A stretch of DNA of 49,393 nt from Oscillospiraceae bacterium (GTDB lineage Bacteria > Bacillota > Clostridia > Oscillospirales > Oscillospiraceae), in NCBI GenBank assembly GCA_015068225.1, contig SVKX01000006.1:30561-79953 (forward strand), given 5' to 3'. Below the pieces are notes generated by a model. It was not told where the DNA came from and ran no database searches. It was given only the letters and a program-made list of their open reading frames with translations. A program made the translations under genes and the position numbers. This document shows, piece after piece, positions 17,961 through 26,451 of this stretch; within the stretch, counting starts at the first letter, position 1, and every line of letters starts with the position of its first letter.

Positions 17961-19701
17961 CGCGTTTTATATGGCCAAAGTGCTGGATGAAGTGCGCGCC
18001 CTTTCTCAGGTTCGGGTGGAAAAGATCCACCAGACCAGCCGGGATACGGTGATCCTCCACCTGAAGCACAGCGAGGGACGGGCAAAGCTGCTGATCGCCG
18101 CCAATCCTGCCGGCCCGCGGCTGCATCTGACGGCGGAAACCCCGGAAAATCCTCCGGAACCGCCGATGTTCTGCATGCTGCTGCGCAAGCATCTGTCCGG
18201 CGCGCGGCTGGTGGACACCCAACAGCTTCCCATGGAGCGGTGCGCAATTTTTACCTTTTCCTGCATCGATGAGCTGGGCGACAGCGTGGAAAAGCGGCTG
18301 GTTGCCGAGTTGATGGGCAGGACCTGCAATTTATACCTGCTGTCACCTGAGGGGCGGATCATTGACTGCCTGCGGCGCGTTGCGCTGGATGCTTCCGCCA
18401 AACGACAGGCCCTGCCGGGGCTGTACTATCAAAGCCCGGATCCCGTGGAAAAGCAGGACCCCCTGTCCTTGACACAAGAAGATTATGTAAACCTTTTGGA
18501 GCAGGAAGGCAGCGACCTGCTTTCTCAGCGATTGATGGACACCCTTGGAGGGTTTTCGCCCCTGATCTGCCGGGAGGCGGCGCTGTTTGCTGCAGGAGAT
18601 ACGGAAGCCCGGGTCTCGGCGCTGGATGAAAAAGCGGTGGGAGAGAAGCTGTTTCTCTTCTTTTCCGAGCATTTGCGACACGGCGCGCCTTATTATTATG
18701 AGAGCGACGGGGCGATCCGGCAGTTTGCCTTCTGCCCTCTGCACCAGTATGGGGACTTCCGTCAGGCAGAGAGCTTTTCCCTGTTGCTGGACATGTTTTA
18801 TGTTAACCGTGACAGGAAGGAAGCCATGCGCCAAAAGGGGCAGGGCATCCGCAAGACGGTGCAGAATCTCTGCGCCCGCCTGACAAGAAAGCTTGCTATT
18901 CAGGAAAAGGAGCTTGCCCAGACGCTGGATCGGGAACGGCTGCGCCAACTGGGCGATATCGTTACCGCCAATATCCACCGGATCGTCAAGGGGAGCACGA
19001 CCCTGGAGGCGGAGGATTTTTACGACGAGGATATGAAGATCATTTCCATTCCCATTTCTCCCATTTTGTCTCCCCAGCAAAATGCCGCTAAATTCTACAA
19101 GGATTACACCCGCATGAAAAACGCCGAAAAGGAGCTGACCCGCCAGCTTGCCATCGGCGCGGAGGAGCTTTCCTACCTGCAGAGCGTGCTGGAGGAGCTG
19201 GATCGGGCCCAGAATCAGCAGGAGCTGGAGGAGATCCGGCAGGAGTTGGCATTGGGGGGCTATGTGAAGGCGGAAACCGGCAAAAAACGGATGAAGATCG
19301 CCAAATCCAAGCCCATGCAGTTTACCTCCACCGACGGATTTTCCATTTATGTGGGCCGGAACAACCGGCAAAATGACGAGCTGACCTTCCGCTCCGCCCG
19401 AAAGGACGATCTATGGCTTCACGCCCAGAAGGTTCACGGCAGCCATGTGATCATCGCCTGCGCCGGTGCGGCTGTGCCGGACGATACGGTGACCCAGGCC
19501 GCCCAGCTGGCGGCATACTACGCCGAGACTTCCGGCGGACAGAACATTCCCGTGGATGTGATGCCGGTGAAGCAGGTGAAAAAGCCGCCGGCTGCAAAAC
19601 CCGGCATGGTGATCTACCACAGCTACCGCACGGTGATCGTCAATCCCTATCCGGATATTGTTGTGGATGCCCTCAACGCAGAAAAAAAGCCGGAAGATTG
19701 A
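17950..19701 (+). CDS. rqcH: RqcH, ribosome quality-control NFACT protein
   Basis: 583 residues from the ATG at 17950 (GGAGG SD inside mrnC, 11-bp overlap). The NFACT-N/HhH region spans about 1-330; coiled coils lie near 290-330 and 375-440 (YTRMKNAEKELTRQLAIG); the NFACT-R domain from ~455 has FSIYVGRNNRQND, DLWLHAQKVHGSHVII and KPGMVIYHSYRTVIV. RqcH binds stalled 50S-peptidyl-tRNA complexes and recruits tRNA-Ala to add C-terminal alanine tails. The tRNA-contacting Asp-Arg known near 97-98 in B. subtilis reads Glu96-Arg97 here (PMERCAIF). Confidence 0.93.
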   Translation: MAFDAFYMAKVLDEVRALSQVRVEKIHQTSRDTVILHLKHSEGRAKLLIAANPAGPRLHLTAETPENPPEPPMFCMLLRKHLSGARLVDTQQLPMERCAIFTFSCIDELGDSVEKRLVAELMGRTCNLYLLSPEGRIIDCLRRVALDASAKRQALPGLYYQSPDPVEKQDPLSLTQEDYVNLLEQEGSDLLSQRLMDTLGGFSPLICREAALFAAGDTEARVSALDEKAVGEKLFLFFSEHLRHGAPYYYESDGAIRQFAFCPLHQYGDFRQAESFSLLLDMFYVNRDRKEAMRQKGQGIRKTVQNLCARLTRKLAIQEKELAQTLDRERLRQLGDIVTANIHRIVKGSTTLEAEDFYDEDMKIISIPISPILSPQQNAAKFYKDYTRMKNAEKELTRQLAIGAEELSYLQSVLEELDRAQNQQELEEIRQELALGGYVKAETGKKRMKIAKSKPMQFTSTDGFSIYVGRNNRQNDELTFRSARKDDLWLHAQKVHGSHVIIACAGAAVPDDTVTQAAQLAAYYAETSGGQNIPVDVMPVKQVKKPPAAKPGMVIYHSYRTVIVNPYPDIVVDALNAEKKPED

Positions 19702-19764
19702 GGTTTTTATGCACCCAAGCCTCCCTTGGGTGCTGCCGCGCCATCGGGCTTTTCTGCACATGGA

Positions 19765-19795
19765 AAGGGCGCGTCTTGCGACGCGCCCTTATATT
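19765..19795. terminator. Terminator between convergent rqcH and glycosidase genes
   Basis: GGGCGCGTC (19767-19775), loop TTGC, GACGCGCCC (19780-19788), then TTATATTATT. A second hairpin, GCACCCAAG..CTTGGGTGC (19711-19733), lies upstream without a T run. The minus-strand glycosidase stop overlaps the end. Confidence 0.75.
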
Positions 19796-21485
19796 ATTTC
19801 AGCAATTGGGCGATGACCTGCATCCGGTCTGCGGGGAGCTTTACTACCTTGCGGTCATAGCTGAGTAAACCGTTGGTCTCGTCCTCCACATCGCTGACCT
19901 GGGTATAAATAGCGGCGCAAAGCCCCTTTTCATAGGCCGGCACCACCTGCTCCCGATACAGCTTTTCCACCGCATGGGCAAATTCCTCAGGATTTTCAAA
20001 TTTTCCGTAGCCGTAGGTCTTTTCCATATTGAACACATGACCCTCCGGCTTATAGGAGTAGCCGCCGAATTCGCTGAGCACCAGGGGCTTTTCTCCGGGG
20101 CACAATTTGATATCCTTAAAATACACATGGCGGCTGTCTACATCCGACAGCTTTCGACGGAACCAGCCGGAGGTGGCATCCACAAAGCGGGTATCATCCA
20201 GCTTTTTAAACCACAGGAATACATTGTCGCTGTCAAACTGGCCCCAGCCTTCATTAAATATGGTCCAGTAGCAGATGCTGGGATGGTTTTTCAGCTGACG
20301 GACCGTCTTTTCCGCGGCATCATAAAAGGCCTGACGGGTAGCCTTATTCCGATGCAGCCAGGTGTCCGAGAGCCGCTGCAGGCCCACCGTAGGCAGGGCG
20401 GTATCCCGCAGGAAGCTGTAATGGCCGTTATTGACCATATCCTGAAAGACCACCATACCCAGCCGGTCGCAATCGTAATAAAACTGCTCCGGCTCTACCT
20501 TGATATGCTTGCGCAGGGTGTTGAACCCCAGCGCCTTCATGGCAAGGATGTCATCGGCATAGCTTTCCGGGGCAGGAGGCGTCAGCAGGCCGTCGGGCCA
20601 GTAGCCCTGATCCAGCAGGCCGTGGAAGAAATAGGGTTTTCCGTTGAGACACAGCCGCAAAACGCCGTCCACTTTCTGAATATCCAGCGTCCGCAGGGCG
20701 AAATAGCTTTCGATCCGGTCCTGCGCCGTTTCCACGGAAAATTCATAAAGATAGGGACCTTCCGGACTCCACATATGAGGATCTTCCGGTGAAATGGTCA
20801 CACTGCCGTTTTCCAGGGGGAACTCCCCCAAACCAGCCACCAGAACCTTGCCGGACAGGGGAGGGGTAATGGAAACCGTAACCGATTCGCCCCGATTTTC
20901 GATGGAAAGCTCCTCAATATAGCTTTGGGGCACGCTTTCCAGCCACACGGTCTGCCAGATGCCTGAGACCGGCGTGTACCACATGCCGCCCCGCTTGAGG
21001 GTCTGCTTGCCATAGGGCATGCGGGTATTGTGCAGGTCATCCTTTGCCCGCACCACAAGCTCATTTTCCGCCTCCAGTGCGTCGGTAATATCCAGCGCAA
21101 AGGCATCGTAGCCGCCCACATGGCTGCCCATATGCTTTTGGTTTACATAAACTTCTGTTTCCTGATCCACTGCGCCAAAATGGAGCAGCACCCGATCCTT
21201 CCGGAAGCCCTCCGGCAGGGTGAAACGGCGGCGGTAGAACAGGTAATTTCCGTCCTCCGGGTGGAATTTCAGGCCGGAAAGCTGAGATTCCGGGCAAAAG
21301 GGGACTAAAATCTTCTGATCATAGCTTTCTGGCAGGTCCGGCGCGGGGGACACAGTAAAGTCCCACCGGCCGTTTAGGTTTACATAACTATCCCGTTTCA
21401 TCTGGGGGCGTGGATACACCTGCCAAGGGTTTTCGCCGGATTCCAGCAGTGCCTGCCCTCGGACGGTCATAAGATCAATGGGCAT
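19794..21485 (-). CDS. Glycoside hydrolase family 2 (beta-galactosidase/beta-glucuronidase-like)
   Basis: 563 residues in GH2 order: N-terminal sugar-binding sandwich (LNGRWDFTV, YRRRFTLPEGF, VYVNQKHMGSHVGGYDAF), Ig-like domain to ~245, then the TIM barrel (FHGLLDQGYWPDG, LGFNTLRKHIKVEP). The acid/base is E412 in FNEGWG and the nucleophile E472 in SEFGG. There is no signal peptide, so it acts on imported oligosaccharides in the cytoplasm. It is somewhat short for GH2 and lacks long C-terminal domains. Sugar specificity cannot be assigned. It lies 32 bp downstream of hflC. Confidence 0.92.
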   Translation of the reverse strand: MPIDLMTVRGQALLESGENPWQVYPRPQMKRDSYVNLNGRWDFTVSPAPDLPESYDQKILVPFCPESQLSGLKFHPEDGNYLFYRRRFTLPEGFRKDRVLLHFGAVDQETEVYVNQKHMGSHVGGYDAFALDITDALEAENELVVRAKDDLHNTRMPYGKQTLKRGGMWYTPVSGIWQTVWLESVPQSYIEELSIENRGESVTVSITPPLSGKVLVAGLGEFPLENGSVTISPEDPHMWSPEGPYLYEFSVETAQDRIESYFALRTLDIQKVDGVLRLCLNGKPYFFHGLLDQGYWPDGLLTPPAPESYADDILAMKALGFNTLRKHIKVEPEQFYYDCDRLGMVVFQDMVNNGHYSFLRDTALPTVGLQRLSDTWLHRNKATRQAFYDAAEKTVRQLKNHPSICYWTIFNEGWGQFDSDNVFLWFKKLDDTRFVDATSGWFRRKLSDVDSRHVYFKDIKLCPGEKPLVLSEFGGYSYKPEGHVFNMEKTYGYGKFENPEEFAHAVEKLYREQVVPAYEKGLCAAIYTQVSDVEDETNGLLSYDRKVVKLPADRMQVIAQLLK

Positions 21486-21517
21486 ACGCCTTTTCCTTTC
21501 CGATCCGGTGATTCCAC

Positions 21518-22393
21518 TTACTGGGCGCCCAGCAGAATCTGTGCCAGGGCGGAATCCTTATCCAGAATGATGGTCTTTTCCTCGCCGGTCAGGCTCTGCT
21601 TCAGGGCGTTCAGAGCCAGAGTGAACTCATAGAAATCCTTCTTGTCCGCGGTATCATAGGCCTCAGCCAGCAGGCGCATATACTCGGCTTCGCCCTCGGC
21701 CTCCAGAATGGCGGCTTCCTTTTCCGCGTCGGAAACGGTGATATTCACAGTTTTATCCACCTCGTTGCGGATGACAGAGGCTTCATAATTGCCGTCGGCG
21801 GTGTACTTTTCCGCCATCTGATTCCGCTCGGAGATCATGCGCTGGTAAACTGCGTTCAGGTTGCTTTCCGGCAGGTCAAACTGCTTGATCTTCACATCCT
21901 CCACATGGATGCCGCGGCTCTTGGCCTGGGCGTCCACAGCGGTAGCGATGCCGTCGTAGATCTCGTTGCGCTCCGCGCCGTCGTTCATATTGATAATGTC
22001 TGCCTGAGCCAGGGTGCCCATGACGGTCTTCAGCTCGTTGTAGGTGATGTTATCCAGACGGTCCTCTGCCACGCCGATGGAACCCAGAGACTGATAGAAC
22101 AGCTTGGGATCGGAAATGCTCCAAAGAATGTAGCAGTCCACGGTCATATTCTGCTTATCCGCGGTCAGAACATCGGAAGGGGGGATGTCATAGATCATGG
22201 TGGCCTTGGGGAAAAACTCCACGGTATCCACAAAGGGGATCTTGAAATGCAGGCCGGCTTCTTCCTCGGTGTTAATGATCTCAGAGAACCGGAAGGTGCA
22301 GGCGTACTGATTTTCTTCCACGGTATACATAGAATTTGCCGCCACAACGATGAGGATCAGGGCGATCACTGCAAAAATAATGCCTTTTTTCAT
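21518..22393 (-). CDS. hflC: HflC, SPFH-domain protease modulator
   Basis: 291 residues: one N-terminal membrane helix (residues 3-22, IIFAVIALILIVVAAN), then an SPFH/band 7 domain (EENQYACTFRFSEI, GLHFKIPFVDTVEFFP) and a long charged helix ending in ALAQILLGAQ. HflC pairs with HflK in a membrane ring that restrains the FtsH protease. It is 3 bp downstream of hflK. No ftsH is in the window. Confidence 0.9.
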   Translation of the reverse strand: MKKGIIFAVIALILIVVAANSMYTVEENQYACTFRFSEIINTEEEAGLHFKIPFVDTVEFFPKATMIYDIPPSDVLTADKQNMTVDCYILWSISDPKLFYQSLGSIGVAEDRLDNITYNELKTVMGTLAQADIINMNDGAERNEIYDGIATAVDAQAKSRGIHVEDVKIKQFDLPESNLNAVYQRMISERNQMAEKYTADGNYEASVIRNEVDKTVNITVSDAEKEAAILEAEGEAEYMRLLAEAYDTADKKDFYEFTLALNALKQSLTGEEKTIILDKDSALAQILLGAQ

Positions 22394-22396
22394 AGC

Positions 22397-23383
22397 TTAG
22401 TTACCTCCTGTCAAAGATTCCAGGGGCAAAAGCATGTCAATGCTCTCGCCGCTGCCGGTGTTGATATAGAGTCTGACACCGGGAAGGATCTGCTGAATCG
22501 CTTCATAGTACATCCGGGAGCGGGTGATCTCCGGATCGTTCTCATACTCTGCGTACATGGCGTTGAACATAGCCACGGATTCTTTTGCCTCGTTGATACG
22601 CTTCTGCTTCAGATACTGGGCGTTCTGCAGCAGCTTGTCGGCCTGAGCCTTGGCTTCGGGGAGTTTGGCGTTCTGATAGGCCTTGGCTTCGTTCACCACA
22701 GCCTCTGCCGTCTGCTTGGCGGTCTCCACCGCCTTAAAGGCCTCGATGACCTGGGCCGTGGGAGGCTCGGAATCCTGAATTCTTACATCCACCAGAGAAA
22801 GGCCGATATCATACTCCGCCAGAATGCCGGCGACCAGCTCCTTGACCTGCCGCTGGATGTCTTCCTTACCGGTGGTCAGCACGCTGTCTACGCTGGAAGA
22901 GCCTACTACATTGCGGACCTGGCTCTGGATCAGGTTGCGCAGGATCAGTTCCGGATCATTGGAGGAATACAGGTACTGCACCGGATCGGCGATCTTGTAT
23001 TCCACAAAGAAATCCACATTGACGATATTGTAGTCGCCGGTGATCATGGTGCTTTCATTGGTTTTGCTGACTGTGCCGCCGTTGGGACCGGTGGCATAGC
23101 CCAGCTCGATCTTCTGGTACACATTCACATCCACCATCCGCACCTGCTGGATGCCGAAGGGGAGCTTAAAGTGCAGGCCGGGGGCGGTAATGTCCGTGAC
23201 CTTGCCGAAGGTGGTCACCACTGCCTGCTGCTTGTCATCCACCGTGTAGAAGCAGGTCAGCGCACCGGCAACGAGAAAAAGCACCACAACTGCCGCAATG
23301 ATATAGCCGCGAAGCTTTTTCCAATTCACCGGTTTGGGGAATTGCTTTCCGAAGGAATAACTGTAAGTGCCATTGTTTTCCAT
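22397..23383 (-). CDS. hflK: HflK, SPFH-domain protease modulator
   Basis: 328 residues: short cytoplasmic N-terminus, membrane helix at about 27-50 (YIIAAVVVLFLVAGALTCFY), SPFH domain (DDKQQAVVTTFGKVTDITAPG), then an Ala/Glu/Lys-rich helix (FKAVETAKQTAEAVVNEAKA) and MYYEAIQQILPG. The order hflK-hflC and near-zero spacing match the HflKC partner pair. It lacks the Gly/Pro-rich N-terminal tail of the proteobacterial protein. Confidence 0.9.
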   Translation of the reverse strand: MENNGTYSYSFGKQFPKPVNWKKLRGYIIAAVVVLFLVAGALTCFYTVDDKQQAVVTTFGKVTDITAPGLHFKLPFGIQQVRMVDVNVYQKIELGYATGPNGGTVSKTNESTMITGDYNIVNVDFFVEYKIADPVQYLYSSNDPELILRNLIQSQVRNVVGSSSVDSVLTTGKEDIQRQVKELVAGILAEYDIGLSLVDVRIQDSEPPTAQVIEAFKAVETAKQTAEAVVNEAKAYQNAKLPEAKAQADKLLQNAQYLKQKRINEAKESVAMFNAMYAEYENDPEITRSRMYYEAIQQILPGVRLYINTGSGESIDMLLPLESLTGGN

Positions 23384-23428
23384 TTTTTATTGCTCCTTTT
23401 ATTGATATTTTGCCGTGTTTTTCTTTTT

Positions 23429-23986
23429 TTATTGGGTTTTCAACTGACGGATCATTTCCTCCGCCGTCTGGCGAAGCTGGGCTGCCGCCCAGGCGGTGAG
23501 CATGATCCGGAGCACCTGTTTTACCCGCTCCGCACCACCGGGGACCGGTTCATGGTAGGTTGCGATCAGCTTTTCCAGATGCTGATCCCGCCCCTGCGCG
23601 TTTTGCATGATGGCAAAATCCGCCGCCAGACGGACGAAGAGGAAATACAGCACCGCATCGTCGATCAGATCATCGCTGTCGTCCTCCAGATCGCCGTTGA
23701 CATAGGTCAAAAGCCCGCAGATCTGCTCCAGCGGCAGGACGGATTTGAGCATATTGATGTTCAAGATCCGGCAAAGCTGGTTCATGGTATAGCGCTTTTG
23801 CACCGGTGGGGACAAAAACCCCCGCTTGACCCAGTTCTGGATCACATAGGGCTCCAGCCCCGTGACACTGGCCACCTGACTAAGGACCATACCCCCGGCA
23901 AAGAACATGGCGCGAAACTGCTCCTCTATATATGGGGCATCTGCCCGCTTTGCGGTTAGGGTAGTACCGGGAAGGATCCAATCCAT
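23429..23986 (-). CDS. DUF1836 protein, MerR-like helix-turn-helix
   Basis: 185 residues from the ATG at 23986 (AGAGGTG SD 6 bases before; an in-frame GTG at 23995 lies within the SD). The N-terminal half has a MerR-like HTH: SQVASVTGLEPYVIQNWVKR then GFLSPP and RYTMNQLCRILNINML. The C-terminal half is helical and acidic. DUF1836 proteins are presumed DNA-binding regulators of unknown targets. It leads the hflK-hflC-glycosidase run and has a near-consensus promoter, so it may control that operon and itself. Confidence 0.88.
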   Translation of the reverse strand: MDWILPGTTLTAKRADAPYIEEQFRAMFFAGGMVLSQVASVTGLEPYVIQNWVKRGFLSPPVQKRYTMNQLCRILNINMLKSVLPLEQICGLLTYVNGDLEDDSDDLIDDAVLYFLFVRLAADFAIMQNAQGRDQHLEKLIATYHEPVPGGAERVKQVLRIMLTAWAAAQLRQTAEEMIRQLKTQ

Positions 23987-24017
23987 AGGTTTCACCTCTT
24001 TCTTCTGTGGTGAGATG

Positions 24018-24046
24018 ATAATATCACATGGTCAGTTGATTGTCAA
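24018..24046 (-). promoter_or_regulatory. Promoter of the DUF1836-hflKC operon
   Basis: Leftward TTGACA (24046-24041), 17-bp spacer, TATTAT (24023-24018), 31 bp before the DUF1836 ATG. The -35 is part of TTGACAATCAA (TTGA-N3-TCAA), a short palindrome that could be an operator. Confidence 0.8.
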
Positions 24047-24110
24047 TAGGGATTTTATGATTTTTTAAAATATTTTCTTTCGGCCCGCGCTGCATTTTTT
24101 CTTTTCCCTC

Positions 24111-24139
24111 TTTACGGAAAAGAAATTTTGTTGTACAAT
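24111..24139 (+). promoter_or_regulatory. Promoter of the zinc-ribbon/parAB operon
   Basis: TTTACG (24111-24116), 17-bp spacer, TACAAT (24134-24139), 29 bp before the ATG at 24169, which is preceded by GGGGAGGTGG. Confidence 0.6.
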
Positions 24140-24168
24140 AGGATATCATCATTTGGGGAGGTGGCGCT

Positions 24169-24540
24169 ATGAACTGCTTGAAATGCGGCCGTACACTGAA
24201 GGACCAGCTGGTTTTCTGCCCGGACTGTCAGGCGGATATGGAAAACTATCCGGTCAAGCCCGGTACGCCCATTCAGCTGCCCACCCAACCCAAGCTCGTA
24301 CCTGCCAGGAAAAAACCCGCCCGCAGAAAAAAGGTGCTGAAACCTGAGGAGCGGATTCCCCGTATGCGCTCCGCCATCCGTTGGCTGATTTTTGCCCTTG
24401 TGGTAAGCCTGCTGGCCTTTGTGCTGACAGCAGCCATGGTGCTGGTGCTTCTGGACCAGCGGGACGGCAGCGGCCTGCCTAGCGAAACGCCCGGCTTGGC
24501 ATGGCAGGCGGATGTTTCACGTGAAACATCGGTAATTTGA
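24169..24540 (+). CDS. Zinc-ribbon single-pass membrane protein
   Basis: 123 residues. C3, C6, C17 and C20 (CLKC..CPDC) make a zinc ribbon; then a basic linker (PARKKPARRKKVLKP) and one membrane helix at about 68-92 (AIRWLIFALVVSLLAFVLTA) with a short outside tail. Function unknown. It is the first gene before parAB and its last codons contain a parS site (VSRETS is read from TTTCACGTGAAAC), so the C-terminal sequence is partly dictated by ParB binding. Confidence 0.85.
   Translation: MNCLKCGRTLKDQLVFCPDCQADMENYPVKPGTPIQLPTQPKLVPARKKPARRKKVLKPEERIPRMRSAIRWLIFALVVSLLAFVLTAAMVLVLLDQRDGSGLPSETPGLAWQADVSRETSVI
24513..24528. other. parS site 1
   Basis: TGTTTCACGTGAAACA, a perfect match to the ParB/Spo0J consensus TGTTNCACGTGAAACA. 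It lies inside the 3' end of the zinc-ribbon gene. ParB nucleates here to load SMC and direct segregation. Confidence 0.95.
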
Positions 24541-24552
24541 TCATCAGTTTTG

Positions 24553-24568
24553 TGTTTCACGTGAAACA
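24553..24568. other. parS site 2
   Basis: A second perfect TGTTTCACGTGAAACA, 40 bp from the first, in the gap between the zinc-ribbon gene and parA, 21 bp before the parA start. Confidence 0.95.
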
Positions 24569-24588
24569 CAGTATCAAGGAGGAACCAA

Positions 24589-25344
24589 ATGGGTAAAATC
24601 GTTGCTGTGGTAAATCAGAAAGGCGGCGTGGGGAAAACCACTTCTGCCGTCAACCTGACTGCGGCCCTCCACGATCTGGGGCTGAGGGTGCTGCTCTGCG
24701 ACTTCGATCCGCAGGCAAATGCCACCTCCGGTCTCGGTATTGAGAAAAAGAAAGTAAAAAAGACAGTTTATGACGCCATTATTAACGGCGTTCCCACGCA
24801 GGAGGCTATTGTACATACCAAATTCGGAGATGTGCTGCCTGCCTCTGCGGATCTGGCAGGTGCCGGCGTGGAGCTGGTGACTATGGAAAACCCCCACTAC
24901 CGGCTGTCGGAGACCTTAAAGGCAGTGAAGGCTGACTATGATCTGATCCTGATTGACTGCCCCCCGTCTTTGGAAATGCTGACCTTGAATGCCTTGGCGG
25001 CTGCGGACGGAATCCTTGTGCCGGTCCAGTGCGAGTATTACGCCCTGGAGGGTCTTTCCGACCTGATGAGCACTATGCGGATGGTCAAGCGCCGGATCAA
25101 CCCGGATCTTGAGATCTTCCGTGTGATCCTTACCATGTACGACGGAAGAACTAACTTCTGCGCACAGGTGGCACAGGAAGTGCGCCGGCATTTCCCCGGC
25201 AAAGTATGCTCCGAGGTGGTTCCCCGGAACATTCGCCTTGCAGAAGCCCCCAGCCACGGTCTGCCGGTAACGGTCTACGACCGAACCAGCCGGGGCGCAC
25301 TGGCCTACAAGGCCATTGCGGAAGAACTGAAAGGTAAACTGTAA
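24589..25344 (+). CDS. parA: ParA/Soj chromosome-partitioning ATPase
   Basis: 251 residues: deviant Walker A NQKGGVGKTTSAVNL near the N-terminus, CDFDPQANATSGLG, Walker B YDLILIDCPPS and NIRLAEAPSHGLPV. Length matches Soj. It dimerises on ATP, binds DNA nonspecifically and is displaced by ParB; Soj also controls DnaA. AAGGAGG SD. It stands 15-25 bp from parB and about 10 kb from the DnaA boxes, as expected for an origin-proximal par locus. Confidence 0.96.
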   Translation: MGKIVAVVNQKGGVGKTTSAVNLTAALHDLGLRVLLCDFDPQANATSGLGIEKKKVKKTVYDAIINGVPTQEAIVHTKFGDVLPASADLAGAGVELVTMENPHYRLSETLKAVKADYDLILIDCPPSLEMLTLNALAAADGILVPVQCEYYALEGLSDLMSTMRMVKRRINPDLEIFRVILTMYDGRTNFCAQVAQEVRRHFPGKVCSEVVPRNIRLAEAPSHGLPVTVYDRTSRGALAYKAIAEELKGKL

Positions 25345-25368
25345 GGTATCATAGAAAGGATGGATACT

Positions 25369-26229
25369 ATGGCATCAGCAAAAGGTCTCGGCAAGGGCCT
25401 TGGCGCGCTATTGGGCGATTTTGCGGAAGAAACCACAGAAAAAAGCCCCTATCAGCATCTGCCGTTACACAAGGTAGAGCCCAATCCCCACCAGCCCCGT
25501 CAGAACTTTGACGAAGAGGAGCTTCAGGCCTTGGCAGACTCCATCACCGAGCATGGCATCCTGCAGCCCTTGACGGTGCGGGAACTGGCAAACGGATACT
25601 ATCAGATTATCGCCGGTGAGCGCCGCTGGCGGGCTGCCCGTCTGGCAGGCCTTCAGGAAGTTCCTGCGGTGATCATCGAAGCAGACGATAAAAAGGCCAT
25701 GGAGCTGGCCCTGATTGAAAATCTGCAGCGGCAGGATTTGAACCCTGTGGAAGAGGCGCTGGGTTACCAGAGTCTGATGCAGGATCACGGCCTGACCCAG
25801 GAGGACGCCGCCCGACGGGTGGGCAAATCCCGCCCCGCGGTAGCCAATGCTCTGCGACTTCTGCAGCTTCCGGAGGAAGTGCTGGAAATGCTCCGCTGCG
25901 GAAAGCTGACCGCCGGTCACGCAAGGGCTGTTCTCAGCATTGGATCTGAGAAAAAGCAGCGGGAAGCTGCCCAGAAGATCGCTGCGTTAGGGCTTTCTGT
26001 CCGGCAGGCAGAGCTGCTGTGTAAAAACATGAACAAAGCCCCCACCCCTGAAAAGCTGCCGACGCTGGCGGTGGATTATATCGGAGAATGTGAAAAACAG
26101 CTGAGCAAGCACCTTGGCCGTGGCGTAAAAATCGTCAGCGGCAAGCGCAAGGGCCGGTTTGAATTGGAATTTTACGGCGCGGAGGATCTGCAGAATCTGC
26201 TGGACGCGCTGCTGAAACTGAAAAAATAA
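25369..26229 (+). CDS. parB: ParB/Spo0J centromere-binding CTPase
   Basis: 286 residues from the ATG at 25369 (AAAGGA SD 8 bases before; an upstream ATG at 25360 abuts the SD). GLGKGLGALL N-terminus (ParA-interacting), NPHQPRQNF, the CTP-binding GERRWRAARLAGL, then the HTH GLTQEDAARRVGKSRPAVANAL and the dimerisation C-terminus. It binds the two parS sites just upstream, closes into a CTP clamp and slides. Confidence 0.96.
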   Translation: MASAKGLGKGLGALLGDFAEETTEKSPYQHLPLHKVEPNPHQPRQNFDEEELQALADSITEHGILQPLTVRELANGYYQIIAGERRWRAARLAGLQEVPAVIIEADDKKAMELALIENLQRQDLNPVEEALGYQSLMQDHGLTQEDAARRVGKSRPAVANALRLLQLPEEVLEMLRCGKLTAGHARAVLSIGSEKKQREAAQKIAALGLSVRQAELLCKNMNKAPTPEKLPTLAVDYIGECEKQLSKHLGRGVKIVSGKRKGRFELEFYGAEDLQNLLDALLKLKK

Positions 26230-26241
26230 GAAGGCTGTGCC

Positions 26242-26439
26242 ATGAAAAAACTGTATAAATCCGCTGAGGATAAGAAAATCGACGGCGTCTGCGCCGGTAT
26301 CGCAGAGTATTTTTCCATCGACCCCACGCTGGTGCGGCTGGGTTGGGTGCTGCTGACCGCGCTGGGCGGCAGCGGAATCTTTGCTTATATCATCTGCGCC
26401 ATCATTATGCCGTCTAAACCCAAAGCCATTGAGGAATAA
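26242..26439 (+). CDS. PspC-domain small membrane protein
   Basis: 65 residues covering just the PspC domain: KKLYKSAEDKKIDGVCAGIAEYF then IDPTLVRLGWVLLTALGGSGIFAYIICAIIMP, one hairpin-like membrane segment. PspC proteins sense or respond to membrane stress; the single-domain form is common in Firmicutes. It sits 12 bp after parB and 12 bp before serS in the same run. Confidence 0.9.
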   Translation: MKKLYKSAEDKKIDGVCAGIAEYFSIDPTLVRLGWVLLTALGGSGIFAYIICAIIMPSKPKAIEE

Positions 26440-26451
26440 GGAGAATTTGCT

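Noticed and set aside
19702..19766. Possible small structured RNA between rqcH and the glycosidase
   Set aside because: Two hairpins are present but one is an ordinary terminator and no SRP, 6S or tRNA signature is found.
21905..23959. A 684-codon plus-strand frame over hflC, hflK and the DUF1836 gene
   Set aside because: Three well-recognised minus-strand genes explain the region.
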